44,219 bases of DNA from Thermoplasmatota archaeon (GCA_016930995.1 JAFGFQ010000104.1:1-44219), one strand, 5' to 3'. Counted from the first letter of the stretch, positions 32,780 to 42,175 are shown. Program-made: numbers and translations. The notes: generated by a model from the sequence alone, not told the origin.

Positions 32780-34687
32780 TTAAAAAAACTTCCAGACAAC
32801 AATCTCGTCGGTCCCGTAATTTTCTTCACTATCAACTGCTTCGACTTTGATGATATACCGTCCAAAGGTTCGTGCGCTCCACGTCCACACATACGGATAC
32901 GTTGTTGTGGTATGCTTGGAAATCCCATTTAAGAAAAACCTAACCGAGGTGATTTCTGAGTCGTTATCAGATGCATTGACCGTAACATCGATAGAACCGA
33001 TTACGAGGGTTGCTGGAAATGATAGTACTCTTTTATTTCCCAAATACAGTGACTTTTCTACTGGTTTTATGATGGTTACTTCAGGAGGTGTCGTATCTTT
33101 GATAAGAATTGTTACCAAGGTCGTATCATTTCCTTCTGTACCTAGGAAATCGACAACAGAAAAGGTAGCTTCGTATATCCCTTCTTCAGTATAGATATGA
33201 GCGGGTGATTGTTCGGTCGATGTCATATTATCTCCAAAGTCCCAGTGATATATATAGGGTGGTGCACCTCCGGTGACTGTTCCTATAAAAGAAATGGATT
33301 CGCCAACAAAACCGTTATAGGGACCACCTGCGTCAACCTCCAATGGGGGAGCTCCTGTTCCTTCTATCTTTATTAGCCAGACATCATGGACTCCTGCACC
33401 ATAGGAGAGGGTGTGCCCCGTGATAATGTATCCGGTATCGGTCGTCTGTTGTAAAGAATACGCAACATCTGAGGAAGCACCACCGTAGGTTTCATCCCAT
33501 TCTTTCACACCTGCGGCATCTGTTTTTATCACCCAGACATCGTCGCCACCAGCTCCATACGAAAGGGTGTACCCCGCGATGATATACCCCCCGTCCAAAG
33601 TCTGATCGACGCAGTTACCATAATCCCTACCTGTCCCACCGAATGTCTTGGTCCATTGCTCGTTACCGGATGAATCTGTTTTTATAAGAAGCACATCATA
33701 GAGACCTGCACCATAGCTGTCGGTGTATCCGGTGATGATATACCCTCCATCGGTGGTCTGTTGAACAAAGTAACCGCGATCTACATCAGTTCCACCAAAT
33801 GCTTTACTCCACTGCTGACTGCCTGCACTATCTGTTTTCAAGAGTAAGACGTTCCCAAGAGCACCTGGACCAGAGGAATACGTCCATCCCGTGAGTATGT
33901 ATCCGCCGTCTGTCGTTTGTTGAACACACCAGGCGCCATCAGAGCTTAAACCTCCTAAGGGTTGGCTCCACTGTTGATTTCCACTGCTATCTGTTTTAAT
34001 GAGCCAGGCATCGACGCTACCAACGCTAAATGAAGAGGTATAGCCTGCGATGATATAGCCGCCATCAGTTGTCTGTTGCACAGATGTGCCTGCGTCATCA
34101 TTTGTCCCACCAAATACCTTGTTCCATTGCTCGTTACCTGAGGAATCTGTTTTTATAAGCCAGAGGTCTTGCATTCCTGAACCATATGATTTGGTCCATC
34201 CGGTGATGATGTAGCCATTATCGGACGTCTGTTGTACTGACTGGCCTTCATCATCAAGCGATCCCCCAAAGGTTTTATTCCACTGTTCGTTCCCATAATA
34301 ATCGGTCTTTATCAACCAGACATTATGGCCACTTGCGCCATACGAACGAGTATAACCAGAAATGATATACCCAGCATCAGCGGTCTGCTTGACGCAATAG
34401 CCAACATCAATATTTGTTCTCCCAAAGGTTTTGTTCCATTCTTCATTTTGAAACATCCGTACATTATTTTGACTTTGAATACTTCTTTGATAAAATCGTA
34501 TTACTGCTGCGTTATTCACAGCAATGAACTCATTCGCGTCGCATTCCTGTATCTTACCGGATGTGTTTGCCTGAAGCAGGGGAGCTATTCCTGCCATAAG
34601 CAGTAAAAAGACGATACCTCCACAAGAGCATTTGAATTTTCGCATATCTTTCTTTGCATAGGATTTTGTTTTGTTCATTTCTTTCAT
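32780..34687 (-). CDS. Secreted seven-repeat beta-propeller protein with PKD and Ig-like domains
   Basis: A 635-residue exported protein. A basic start and a hydrophobic segment (about residues 22-40) form the signal. Seven tandem repeats of about 52 residues (about 80-445) each read E/Q-W-x-K-x-F-G-G...D...QQTxDGGYIIxGYT..S...DxWLIKTD; the number fits a seven-bladed propeller. A PKD domain (about 455-530; YHWDFGDNMTSTEQSPAHIYTEEG) and a C-terminal Ig-like domain (about 540-635) follow. It is probably a cell-surface or secreted binding protein. A GGTGG lies just before the ATG. The Ig-like domain is shared with proteins at 10532 and 26703. Confidence 0.88.
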   Translation of the reverse strand: MKEMNKTKSYAKKDMRKFKCSCGGIVFLLLMAGIAPLLQANTSGKIQECDANEFIAVNNAAVIRFYQRSIQSQNNVRMFQNEEWNKTFGRTNIDVGYCVKQTADAGYIISGYTRSYGASGHNVWLIKTDYYGNEQWNKTFGGSLDDEGQSVQQTSDNGYIITGWTKSYGSGMQDLWLIKTDSSGNEQWNKVFGGTNDDAGTSVQQTTDGGYIIAGYTSSFSVGSVDAWLIKTDSSGNQQWSQPLGGLSSDGAWCVQQTTDGGYILTGWTYSSGPGALGNVLLLKTDSAGSQQWSKAFGGTDVDRGYFVQQTTDGGYIITGYTDSYGAGLYDVLLIKTDSSGNEQWTKTFGGTGRDYGNCVDQTLDGGYIIAGYTLSYGAGGDDVWVIKTDAAGVKEWDETYGGASSDVAYSLQQTTDTGYIITGHTLSYGAGVHDVWLIKIEGTGAPPLEVDAGGPYNGFVGESISFIGTVTGGAPPYIYHWDFGDNMTSTEQSPAHIYTEEGIYEATFSVVDFLGTEGNDTTLVTILIKDTTPPEVTIIKPVEKSLYLGNKRVLSFPATLVIGSIDVTVNASDNDSEITSVRFFLNGISKHTTTTYPYVWTWSARTFGRYIIKVEAVDSEENYGTDEIVVWKFF

Positions 34688-34805
34688 CCACCGGTTTTTT
34701 CAATTATTTTATCTGCCATATTCCATATAAAGTTAACTATGAATATGGGCCTATCACATACTCTCAAGGAAAGGACTGCATGAAAACCAGGTCTATCCTA
34801 AAATC

Positions 34806-36014
34806 TTATTTTCTCAATTTATTTGTACAATAGGTTAGAAGGAGACGACGAATGATTTTCCATTTTTCTTTTTGGATCCCTCCGGGGTTTGGGATTGCGT
34901 GACAAATAATATCGATGAGTTTCTCATCCTTACTTACCAGCTCAATAATGCTATCGGTATTTTTCCCCCAGCGTTTCGATAAACGTGACAACAGAGTAAA
35001 ATCCCTGTGAAACTCATGGTTCCACTGACGTTGATAGGATCTAAGGGAATACGCATCCGTTGTGTCATTTTCTAAGGCATTCATCGCTGTTTTTGCAGCT
35101 ATTTCCCCAGAGGACATCGCGTAATAGATACCTTCACCAGTCATCGGGTTGGCAAGACCACCAGCATCCCCGCAGAGCAATATTCGGTCTGTTGAGAGCT
35201 TGTTCAGAGGACAGGTCGGGAACGCCCCTCCATGTACGAGTGCTGTAGGGAAATTCTGTGGGAGAAGTTTTTGTTGTTTTAACATCCGAAGATAGAGTCT
35301 ATACTGGTTCTGCAAATTCTTTTTTCCTCTCGCTGGGTTGAGTGCCTGGCGGAATTCAACGATGCCAACGTTGACATGATTATTTTTCGGAAACACCCAT
35401 CCGTATCCGATAAGACCCTGAGGCTGGAGATGAATATGGACTTGTCGTTCCTCCCCATAGAGTCTCTGAAGGGTTCCTTGGTTCATCCGATGTTCCGTAT
35501 AGACGCAGATCCCTATCCGGTTGCAGTCCTGTCTCATCCCCATGATCTTTGCAATGATGCTCCAGATGCCATCAGCACCGATCACCATTCTTGATGAAAC
35601 TTTTTCTCCATTTGAACAGACCATGGTTGTGTTTTCTCTCCCGGTTTTTATGGTCTGTGCTGTTCTTCCACATCGTAGAATTGCCCCGCTGCGAATCGCA
35701 AGGTCAACAAGCCCCTTATCAAAGACGGTTCTTAGAACCATCGCCTGAAGTGGTCTGTTATGCTCAAAGTCCAACGTGTGTTTCATGGATGATGAATGGA
35801 GCTGCAGGGCTGAAGAGTATGAATCTATAAGATTATGTTCCTCAAGATATTTGAATCGATGAAGGATCCGCATTTGAAGACCTCCCCCACAGGGTTTATC
35901 TCGAGGGAATGTCGCTTGTTCAAGCAGAAGTGTGCGTACCCCTTCCTCCGAGAGAATTTTTGCTGCCGTCGAACCAGCGGGTCCAGCACCGACGATGGCA
36001 ACATCGTACAGCAT
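34806..36014 (-). CDS. Geranylgeranyl reductase-family flavoprotein
   Basis: A 402-residue FAD enzyme of the geranylgeranyl reductase family, which saturates prenyl chains of archaeal ether lipids or other isoprenoids. The FAD-binding VAIVGAGPAGSTAAKIL (about 5-21), FPRDKPCGGGL and CGDAGGLANPMTGEGIYYAM (the GD motif) are intact. The ORF begins at an earlier TTG, but ATG 36014 is the family-typical start (MLYDVAIVG), with AAAGGAGG 12 bases before it. It neighbours two glycosyltransferases and a sulfotransferase, consistent with lipid synthesis. Confidence 0.92.
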   Translation of the reverse strand: MLYDVAIVGAGPAGSTAAKILSEEGVRTLLLEQATFPRDKPCGGGLQMRILHRFKYLEEHNLIDSYSSALQLHSSSMKHTLDFEHNRPLQAMVLRTVFDKGLVDLAIRSGAILRCGRTAQTIKTGRENTTMVCSNGEKVSSRMVIGADGIWSIIAKIMGMRQDCNRIGICVYTEHRMNQGTLQRLYGEERQVHIHLQPQGLIGYGWVFPKNNHVNVGIVEFRQALNPARGKKNLQNQYRLYLRMLKQQKLLPQNFPTALVHGGAFPTCPLNKLSTDRILLCGDAGGLANPMTGEGIYYAMSSGEIAAKTAMNALENDTTDAYSLRSYQRQWNHEFHRDFTLLSRLSKRWGKNTDSIIELVSKDEKLIDIICHAIPNPGGIQKEKWKIIRRLLLTYCTNKLRK

Positions 36015-36235
36015 AGAAAATACATTCCTCCTTTCCAATTGAACAAATAAGACATCGATATATAAATTTTACAGAGGGACAAATTATCTTCAAAATGCAT
36101 CAAAAACGTAAAAAAAACCAGTCGAATTGATGCTTTCTTTTTTCCATGTATTTTACAATAATCATGGTTGGAAAAGATGTTGTAATACGAGAAACAATAA
36201 AAAAGAAAACAACGGATTGTACACCAGTTTACATG

Positions 36236-37393
36236 CTAATTCTTTGGCTTTCGATAGCTCCGTCCTGCCCAGTGTATCTCCTTTGTTATCGCTGATGCAA
36301 AGGCATTTTGTGCCAGTAAAAGAAACACAACTGGTGTCAAGAGCGCATAACCTATCCGTGACGGATAGCGATCTTTTGGGTAAATCATGGTTTTGGGTAG
36401 GATGGTAATTCCCAGCCATCCGTAGAGGATTTCAAAAATGATTAGCGAACTGAGAAGGATGCCCGGGAAAAGATATCCAAGAAGCAGGAGAAGAATACCA
36501 AGTGCGATGATGACCTGCGCTCCGATAAAACCAAAAAATGATCCAAGCCAGAACACCGGGTAATACCAACGCACCCAGGTGTACTGTCGTGTTCCCCAGT
36601 GAACAAAGCTTCTGATTCGTGTCTCCGGTGGGCTTTCCATGATGCATTTCGGCTGAAGAAAGATATTGTATCCTGCTTTTTTTACAGATGTCGTCAGTAC
36701 AAGATCATCAGAGAATGCTGTTTTCCATTTCTCATGTATCTGAAGTTGCTTGAAAAGGTTCTTTCTGATAGCGGTAGACCCTCCCCATGCGAATGTATAG
36801 CTAGGGTAGAACATAAAGACAATTGAGGTCATGTTCCATGCAGAGATAAGTAGCGTCCTCCAATTGAAAGGAAAATACCATCGAAACCCTGTTGTCGCCC
36901 CGATAGAGTCATCCTGTAGAGGGATGACGAGGTTCATAAGCCACTGCGCGTCTGGTTTGATATCACTATCAGCAAACACCAGCACCTCTGCATCCTCAGT
37001 CGCCTCAAGTCCGGTCAGCAGTGCAGCAACCTTCCCACTGCATCCAGAACAAGGCTTTGTTACTCGTATACAACCATACGGTGTGTTTCCTATGAGATTT
37101 TCCAGGACAGTATAGGCAGGGTCCTGCTTCGTATCAACAACAAAAATAAGTCTATATTTCAGATACTCTTGAGTGAGAAACGCTTGTATGTTCTCAGGAA
37201 AACCATGCTCGATTCCCTTACACGGTACAATAACCGCTGCGACCGGATTATAAGTAGCAAACGTCCTTTTTTTTGTCCTTCGATACGCGATAACCCACAG
37301 GCTAATGATATAGCATTCCCCAATGACTCCGATACCCCCCAGGATCATGAGAAATTCAAGGATCATAACTATCCAACGATTCTTCGTATACAC
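36236..37393 (-). CDS. GT2 glycosyltransferase, ceramide-glucosyltransferase-like
   Basis: A membrane glycosyltransferase of 385 residues. A first TM helix (about residues 8-33) leads to a GT-A catalytic domain: VIVPCKG, VVDTKQDP, FADSDIKPD (the DxD-type metal site), the acceptor site FSDDLVL and RQYTWVRW (the Q/RxxRW motif). Two to four C-terminal TM helices follow. It resembles lipid glucosyltransferases that use UDP-sugars on membrane acceptors. The frame opens with a GTG at 37393; the ATG at 37366 is an alternative. Divergent from the sulfotransferase gene. Confidence 0.9.
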   Translation of the reverse strand: MYTKNRWIVMILEFLMILGGIGVIGECYIISLWVIAYRRTKKRTFATYNPVAAVIVPCKGIEHGFPENIQAFLTQEYLKYRLIFVVDTKQDPAYTVLENLIGNTPYGCIRVTKPCSGCSGKVAALLTGLEATEDAEVLVFADSDIKPDAQWLMNLVIPLQDDSIGATTGFRWYFPFNWRTLLISAWNMTSIVFMFYPSYTFAWGGSTAIRKNLFKQLQIHEKWKTAFSDDLVLTTSVKKAGYNIFLQPKCIMESPPETRIRSFVHWGTRQYTWVRWYYPVFWLGSFFGFIGAQVIIALGILLLLLGYLFPGILLSSLIIFEILYGWLGITILPKTMIYPKDRYPSRIGYALLTPVVFLLLAQNAFASAITKEIHWAGRSYRKPKN

Positions 37394-37515
37394 AGCGTGT
37401 TATTAGAAATTTACCGTTTAGAGTTCTTTTATACTCCTGATGCATCTTTACACTGTACCTGGTCTTCTAAGGAAAATGTGGGAGGTTTATTAAAAGAACC
37501 TCATTATATGATATT

Positions 37516-38493
37516 GTGAAAGACGCGAGTGTCATAACCAAGGAGGAAGAGTATCTCAAGGACCTGGCGTATGTATCCTTTACCCCTATCTTTATTCTTG
37601 GGGTGCATCGATCAGGAACAAGCATTCTTTACAAGATGCTTGTCGCGACAGGATGCTTTAATCCAGTCACCGCCTATCATCTTATCAACTACGATGAGCT
37701 GTTGTCAAACCATCATGAGCAAAAAGAAGCGATAGTAAAACAACAACTGACCGATACTTTGCGCAAGGACGGATCGTTTGACAGAGGTATTGATCGGTTG
37801 AAAGTCACTGCTGATTTTGCTGAAGAATATGGGTTTTTACTCGGAAGACTAACGATGAAGATGGCGATTACTAAGAAGAGTGTACCTCTCTTTACCGACC
37901 TATGCAAGAAAATACAATTCATCGCAGGAAACAATAAACCACTCCTGCTGAAGAATCCTTATGATTTTCCTAATTTTCTCTACATCAAAGAATTATTCCC
38001 TACCGCAAAATTTGTCTTTATCCACCGTCATCCTCTCAAAACCATCAGCTCAACGCTGAACGCGGTTCGAACGATATTAAAAAAGAAAAACCCATACACA
38101 AGCCAGTTATCAACATTGTATGATACGTTTTATTCCAATCCTCTGATACGTTCCTTCTTGCGCTTCTTGTTTTGGGTGATACCTGAATGCAGCGTTATGT
38201 TCATTACACGAATTACCGCGGTCGGTGCTCGGTATTATGTGGAAAACATTGAGCGATTACCCGTCGAAGACTATATTTCTATCACCTATGAAGATCTTTG
38301 CACACATCCACAGGAATTATTGGACACTATTCTCAGCAAGTTTTCATTTTCTCCCCAACATAAGATTGATGCAGCATCATTCATTAAACCACGCAGCGTC
38401 GCTGTCGATGATGCTGTGCAAAAACTCCGTGGTCACATCTATGCATCCATGAAAATGTACTGTGCGAGATTCGGATATATCAGAGATGGATAG
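37516..38493 (+). CDS. PAPS-dependent sulfotransferase
   Basis: A 325-residue sulfotransferase of the P-loop type. The 5'-phosphosulfate-binding motif is G29-V-H-R-S-G-T-S (LGVHRSGTS) and the 3'-phosphate-binding region FVFIHRHPLKTISSTLNA follows at about 165-185; the C-terminal ITYEDLCTHPQELLD is also typical. The acceptor is unknown; flanking glycosyltransferases suggest a sugar of a glycolipid. PAPS would come from CysDNC. The GTG at 37516 is the given start; a strong GGAGG (37481-37485) lies 3 bases before an in-frame ATT (37489), which would add nine residues. Confidence 0.88.
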   Translation: MKDASVITKEEEYLKDLAYVSFTPIFILGVHRSGTSILYKMLVATGCFNPVTAYHLINYDELLSNHHEQKEAIVKQQLTDTLRKDGSFDRGIDRLKVTADFAEEYGFLLGRLTMKMAITKKSVPLFTDLCKKIQFIAGNNKPLLLKNPYDFPNFLYIKELFPTAKFVFIHRHPLKTISSTLNAVRTILKKKNPYTSQLSTLYDTFYSNPLIRSFLRFLFWVIPECSVMFITRITAVGARYYVENIERLPVEDYISITYEDLCTHPQELLDTILSKFSFSPQHKIDAASFIKPRSVAVDDAVQKLRGHIYASMKMYCARFGYIRDG

Positions 38494-38499
38494 ATACTG

Positions 38500-39555
38500 T
38501 TACTTTTTTTGGTTCAGTACGTCCTGAATCGTCTGTTCAATTCTCGTAAGCACTTCCTCTTGATTTCCTGCGTCATAGTTCTGGAGGCTTTCAGAAAAAA
38601 CATCAAGATCTCCTATGAACTCTTTTAGGTCCTCTTCACGAAACCAAACATGACAGACACCTGCTCCCATCCGTTCGACACATCGTGCATTGAATACCTG
38701 TTCAAATTGATGGCGGATTGGTAGAGAAAAAATTGGTTTTTTAAGATACAATGCTTCACTAATTACCGTGAATCCTCCATTCACGAGTACTGCTTTTGAG
38801 GTGGATATATCATGGTAGAACTCGTTTTCATTGAACCGTTTGAAAACAAGATTTCCATCTGTTTCTTCTTTATTAAAACCATAAATAATAAAGGGTTCAT
38901 TCAACTTCCTTAGAGAGTTAAAAAGGGTTGTAAAAGACGAGGATGTCTGATAGACAAAAACATGAGAACCTACGTAAGGGGCCTGTGACCGAATTCCTGG
39001 TTGTATTAATGGTTTTACGAACAATACACGTGGATTGTTGCTCTGCTTATCGAAAAAATCGTAGATAATATATTTATCAGCACCGAACACTGAAATCTTT
39101 AACGCAAAAAATAGGAACAACCATGCTGGATAATCCCGTACTCTCTTTTGGTACTTCCGATAGAGGATTGCTGATGGATTATCGATGCTGATACGTTTGA
39201 TTCTACTGAAACGGGCAGCGAAATGGCTGATCGGCTCGGCATCAGTGATAAGGATGTCTGGTTGAAACTCTTTTATAAGGCTTCTTATCCTAAGAAATGA
39301 GCGGGGAGTGTGCGCCGCTGTTTGATATAGCGTATGAAGGATGGTGTAGAGTATTCGTACCTGATTTGCCCTGTAGAAACCCTTTGGAGATTCAATCTGT
39401 AGAACGTTGTCGAATTCTCCTGAGAGCAGGGCATAGGCTTTTCCACCAGCAACAATACGAATCTGATGACCCTTTTGTTCTAAAAAATGGATGAGAATCT
39501 TACTCCTGCTTGCATGACCTCTTCCCTCTCCGCAGACTCCATACAGAATCTTCAC
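38500..39555 (-). CDS. MurG-like glycosyltransferase (GT28/GT1 fold)
   Basis: A GT-B-fold glycosyltransferase of 351 residues. The N-terminal GVCGEGRGHASRSK loop and the C-terminal nucleotide-sugar region (VLVNGGFTVISEALYLKKPIFSLPIRHQFEQVFNA) match the MurG/diacylglycerol-glucosyltransferase-like group. It probably transfers a sugar to a lipid or surface acceptor. The GTG start at 39555 is supported by GGAGAG 7-9 bases upstream. Its end is 7 bases from the end of the convergent sulfotransferase gene. Confidence 0.9.
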   Translation of the reverse strand: MKILYGVCGEGRGHASRSKILIHFLEQKGHQIRIVAGGKAYALLSGEFDNVLQIESPKGFYRANQVRILYTILHTLYQTAAHTPRSFLRIRSLIKEFQPDILITDAEPISHFAARFSRIKRISIDNPSAILYRKYQKRVRDYPAWLFLFFALKISVFGADKYIIYDFFDKQSNNPRVLFVKPLIQPGIRSQAPYVGSHVFVYQTSSSFTTLFNSLRKLNEPFIIYGFNKEETDGNLVFKRFNENEFYHDISTSKAVLVNGGFTVISEALYLKKPIFSLPIRHQFEQVFNARCVERMGAGVCHVWFREEDLKEFIGDLDVFSESLQNYDAGNQEEVLTRIEQTIQDVLNQKK

Positions 39556-39608
39556 AAGGCCGCTCTCCTTGTTGGATGTTTATACTCTGTCTCTGTTTAT
39601 AAAATCTT

Positions 39609-40835
39609 TCATCCGATTAATCGGTGGAACGGGAAATCCTGATACCCGATGACCCCAACCCATATTGTTTGGTTGACACCCTGGATGGTGATATTGGCTC
39701 GTAATACCACCTGTAACTGATCAGGGATGAATCGCTCACCGAGACGAGGTCTGATCTTCAATAGAGGGATATACATGTCTCCTTGCAGTGTCGTGGTGCT
39801 CTGCGGATGAATAATTCCATCAGGCAAAGTCCCACTGCTGATGATCCGTGTTTTATTGTTGTCAACCCGGTAGATCCTCACCGTTAAATTTGTCGCGACG
39901 AATGTGAGTTTATTTGGATTCTTTATCTTAAAGGTAATTTCGTCACGTAATCCATCCTTGAGGGTGTACCGATAGTTACCAGTTAAGGATGCCTCAGTTG
40001 GAACATCTGACAGAAGTTGTTCGAGGCTTGGAGGGATGATATCCGCATCCACAGAAAGGTTCATTGGTTTTTTTATACCCGCAGCAAAAACGATAACCGT
40101 ACCTATGGCGGTCATATGCAACATCTGTGCATCGATTGCTTTCAGTAGCAATTGTCCGCTTCCTGTTAACTGCTGGGTTGTTTTTGCTGGAATCGTTTTC
40201 CCTTGGATTGCGAGAGTTCCTACCTGTACCCCTATTTCGGTATGAATATTAACCGAGATGTCTTCTACGGCGATATCAAGTGAGTTCGGATTCGTTATCT
40301 GTATAGAGCCGGTGAAGTTGATCCCTTCTTGGGTGATTGCACTGAAATTCGCTGCCAGATGGATGTGAGGCAGTGAGAAGTCCTTGAGGACGTCATTAAG
40401 AGAAGCTTTCATAGAAAAGACCAGGGGGAACGTTTTTTGTATCGTCCCGAAGAACATGGTACCGAATGTTCCTGTAACGCGGCTGGTCAGGTGAGTAGGA
40501 AGAGAATTATTGAACCGAATGTGTAATGCTGTAGTAAACGTCCTAATTTCATGTGCCTTTGTTTCTCCACCTTCTATGGAGAGATGATTGATGATTTGTC
40601 CGGTGTTATCAACAGTCGTTATCTCCAAATCTTTGAGAAAGAGTGGAAACGGGTTCGAGTTATTCAACTGAAGAATCGCCTGAAAAACTGCTTCGTCTGA
40701 AGTGATGTTGATGAGCTCAAGTGTTAGGGCTGTCTCTGGGATGTTCATTTGTTGGATGTCGAGGTAAAGAAAAGCACCTACTATGACATTAAGAACAGTG
40801 GCAATGACTAAGATGATGATAAGTAATTTTTTCAT
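39609..40835 (-). CDS. LEA14/WHy-type (LEA_2) repeat membrane protein
   Basis: A 408-residue protein with one N-terminal TM helix (residues 3-23) and three tandem beta-sandwich units that match the LEA type 2/WHy domain (for example LQLNNSNPFPLFLKDLEIT, IQITNPNSLDIAVEDISVNI and FKIKNPNKLTFVATNLTVRIY). The N-P-N/NSNPF signatures of this domain occur in each repeat. Outward-facing repeats suggest a role at the membrane surface; desiccation-related functions of the family are not established in archaea. GGGAGAA directly precedes the ATG. It sits between the MurG-like gene and the second UbiA. Confidence 0.85.
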   Translation of the reverse strand: MKKLLIIILVIATVLNVIVGAFLYLDIQQMNIPETALTLELINITSDEAVFQAILQLNNSNPFPLFLKDLEITTVDNTGQIINHLSIEGGETKAHEIRTFTTALHIRFNNSLPTHLTSRVTGTFGTMFFGTIQKTFPLVFSMKASLNDVLKDFSLPHIHLAANFSAITQEGINFTGSIQITNPNSLDIAVEDISVNIHTEIGVQVGTLAIQGKTIPAKTTQQLTGSGQLLLKAIDAQMLHMTAIGTVIVFAAGIKKPMNLSVDADIIPPSLEQLLSDVPTEASLTGNYRYTLKDGLRDEITFKIKNPNKLTFVATNLTVRIYRVDNNKTRIISSGTLPDGIIHPQSTTTLQGDMYIPLLKIRPRLGERFIPDQLQVVLRANITIQGVNQTIWVGVIGYQDFPFHRLIG

Positions 40836-40984
40836 TTCTCCCTATATTGATTAATAATCTTTATATTTATAAGATATTTTTTATATTAATATACTTTTCT
40901 TCTAGAACTAACGAGAGGATTTTCTCAATTATCTGTAGTCCTCATAGGAAGAAATACTGCGAATAACCGAAGTTTTTACCCTAA

Positions 40985-41974
40985 TCACATGACCTGAGAT
41001 CGGACTATCGTCCTATAAAGAACCAGGTTTGAGACAACCAAGCCGATGACAGGATACAATATCATGAATCCGGCTAATGGAGCCGTGCTCATAAGCAGGA
41101 TAGGGATGTTGGACCAGTTGATGGTATATTGAAGGACCACATAGGTGCGCATCTCCTGACGGTCAAACCTTTTTAGGTGGAGCATTTTATATGTCACAAT
41201 AAAAAACACAATATTGATTAGTACAAGGGTCAGAATTAAAACAGTATCCAGGACGATAATTCCAAGCAGCACTGGTGTCAACACGACAATAGCATATGCA
41301 AAACCAAGGAGGTAAGCAATGAATCGAAATGAGGATGGGATACGCAGTACATCGTGTTCTACTCTTACTCCTAGTCTGGTCGAGAGATGTTGTGATTTCA
41401 TCAGGTAATCATGATCTGCATCCTTGATGCCTCCTGCGATAAGGTTAAGATTTAATGTTTGAAGAAAAGCCAGGATGCAGAGAATATACAGCAGCGGTGG
41501 GAATTGGTATGAGACGGTTGCAGCACCAAAAACAAGACCAATCGTCACTGAAACAGCCAGGATAAAATCCATACCACTGATTGTTTTACTGTAGAAATCG
41601 TATAGGCTCGCAAGAAAGATGCCGAAAAGATAGATGAGCAGTAAGAAAGCACCAAAGAAAACGAAAGTGAGGAGACATCCAAGAAATAACACGATGATGA
41701 TATAGAGGCGAGCATGTTTTTTAGAAATCGTACCACTGATGAGGGGTCGTTTATTCATTTGATAAATTAATCGATCAACCTCGATGTCCCGATAATGGTT
41801 CAACGCAAATCCAACAACATGAGCAGTCAGTCCGATGAGGAAGAGAATCGTGAGAAGGAATACATCCTTTTGTCCCATCGCGATAGCGCCAGTGACAGGG
41901 ATGATTGCTGTAAGAAAGATGAAATGGGCACTGGATAATTTTGCATATTCAAAAACAACGTTTTTCAGATGCAT
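40985..41974 (-). CDS. UbiA-family prenyltransferase (second copy)
   Basis: A 329-residue integral membrane prenyltransferase with about eight to nine helices. First Asp-rich motif: N59-HYR-D63-IEV-D67 (NHYRDIEVD), where the usual second Asp (ND) is replaced by His; second motif: D185-A-D187-H-D189. It aligns with the copy at 203-1252, including the following NKRPLISGTISKK segment. The substrate is not known; ether-lipid or isoprenoid quinone synthesis are the possibilities. ATG 41974 has no Shine-Dalgarno, suggesting a leaderless mRNA. Its neighbours are lipid- and surface-related genes. Confidence 0.9.
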   Translation of the reverse strand: MHLKNVVFEYAKLSSAHFIFLTAIIPVTGAIAMGQKDVFLLTILFLIGLTAHVVGFALNHYRDIEVDRLIYQMNKRPLISGTISKKHARLYIIIVLFLGCLLTFVFFGAFLLLIYLFGIFLASLYDFYSKTISGMDFILAVSVTIGLVFGAATVSYQFPPLLYILCILAFLQTLNLNLIAGGIKDADHDYLMKSQHLSTRLGVRVEHDVLRIPSSFRFIAYLLGFAYAIVVLTPVLLGIIVLDTVLILTLVLINIVFFIVTYKMLHLKRFDRQEMRTYVVLQYTINWSNIPILLMSTAPLAGFMILYPVIGLVVSNLVLYRTIVRSQVM

Positions 41975-42138
41975 TCGTATCGGATGCCCCTGTCTCTTAT
42001 CAAGCGGGTGTTTATATAAGATTGTTGGAAAGGCATATAAACACTTATTTACCGATATAATACATATTCATTTTTGATTGTGTTCTTCAGTAAATCTCTT
42101 TTCAATTTTTTTAAAAGAAAATTAGTGTAAAATATTAG

Positions 42139-42159
42139 TGCAGGGGAAGGGATGTGAAC
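42139..42159 (+). repeat. Direct repeat, left copy of the tRNA-Leu 3' end
   Basis: A 21-base sequence identical, except for one base, to 44133-44153 (the 3' end of tRNA-Leu), with the same orientation and 1994 bases apart. This arrangement is what tRNA-targeting integration leaves behind (attachment-site duplication), but a tRNA gene duplication would give it too. Confidence 0.75.
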
Positions 42160-42175
42160 TCTTATTTACTAGTAT
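42151..42175 (+). repeat. Left arm of an imperfect inverted repeat
   Basis: Pairs with the reverse complement of 44059-44083, 20 of 25 bases identical. It overlaps the tRNA 3' fragment and half of the palindrome. The two arms enclose the 583-residue gene at similar distances from its ends. Confidence 0.55.

Noticed and set aside
33380..34450. Near-periodic DNA repeats in the propeller gene considered as a tandem-repeat element
   Set aside because: The 156-base period equals the 52-residue protein repeat and keeps frame, so it is coding repetition.
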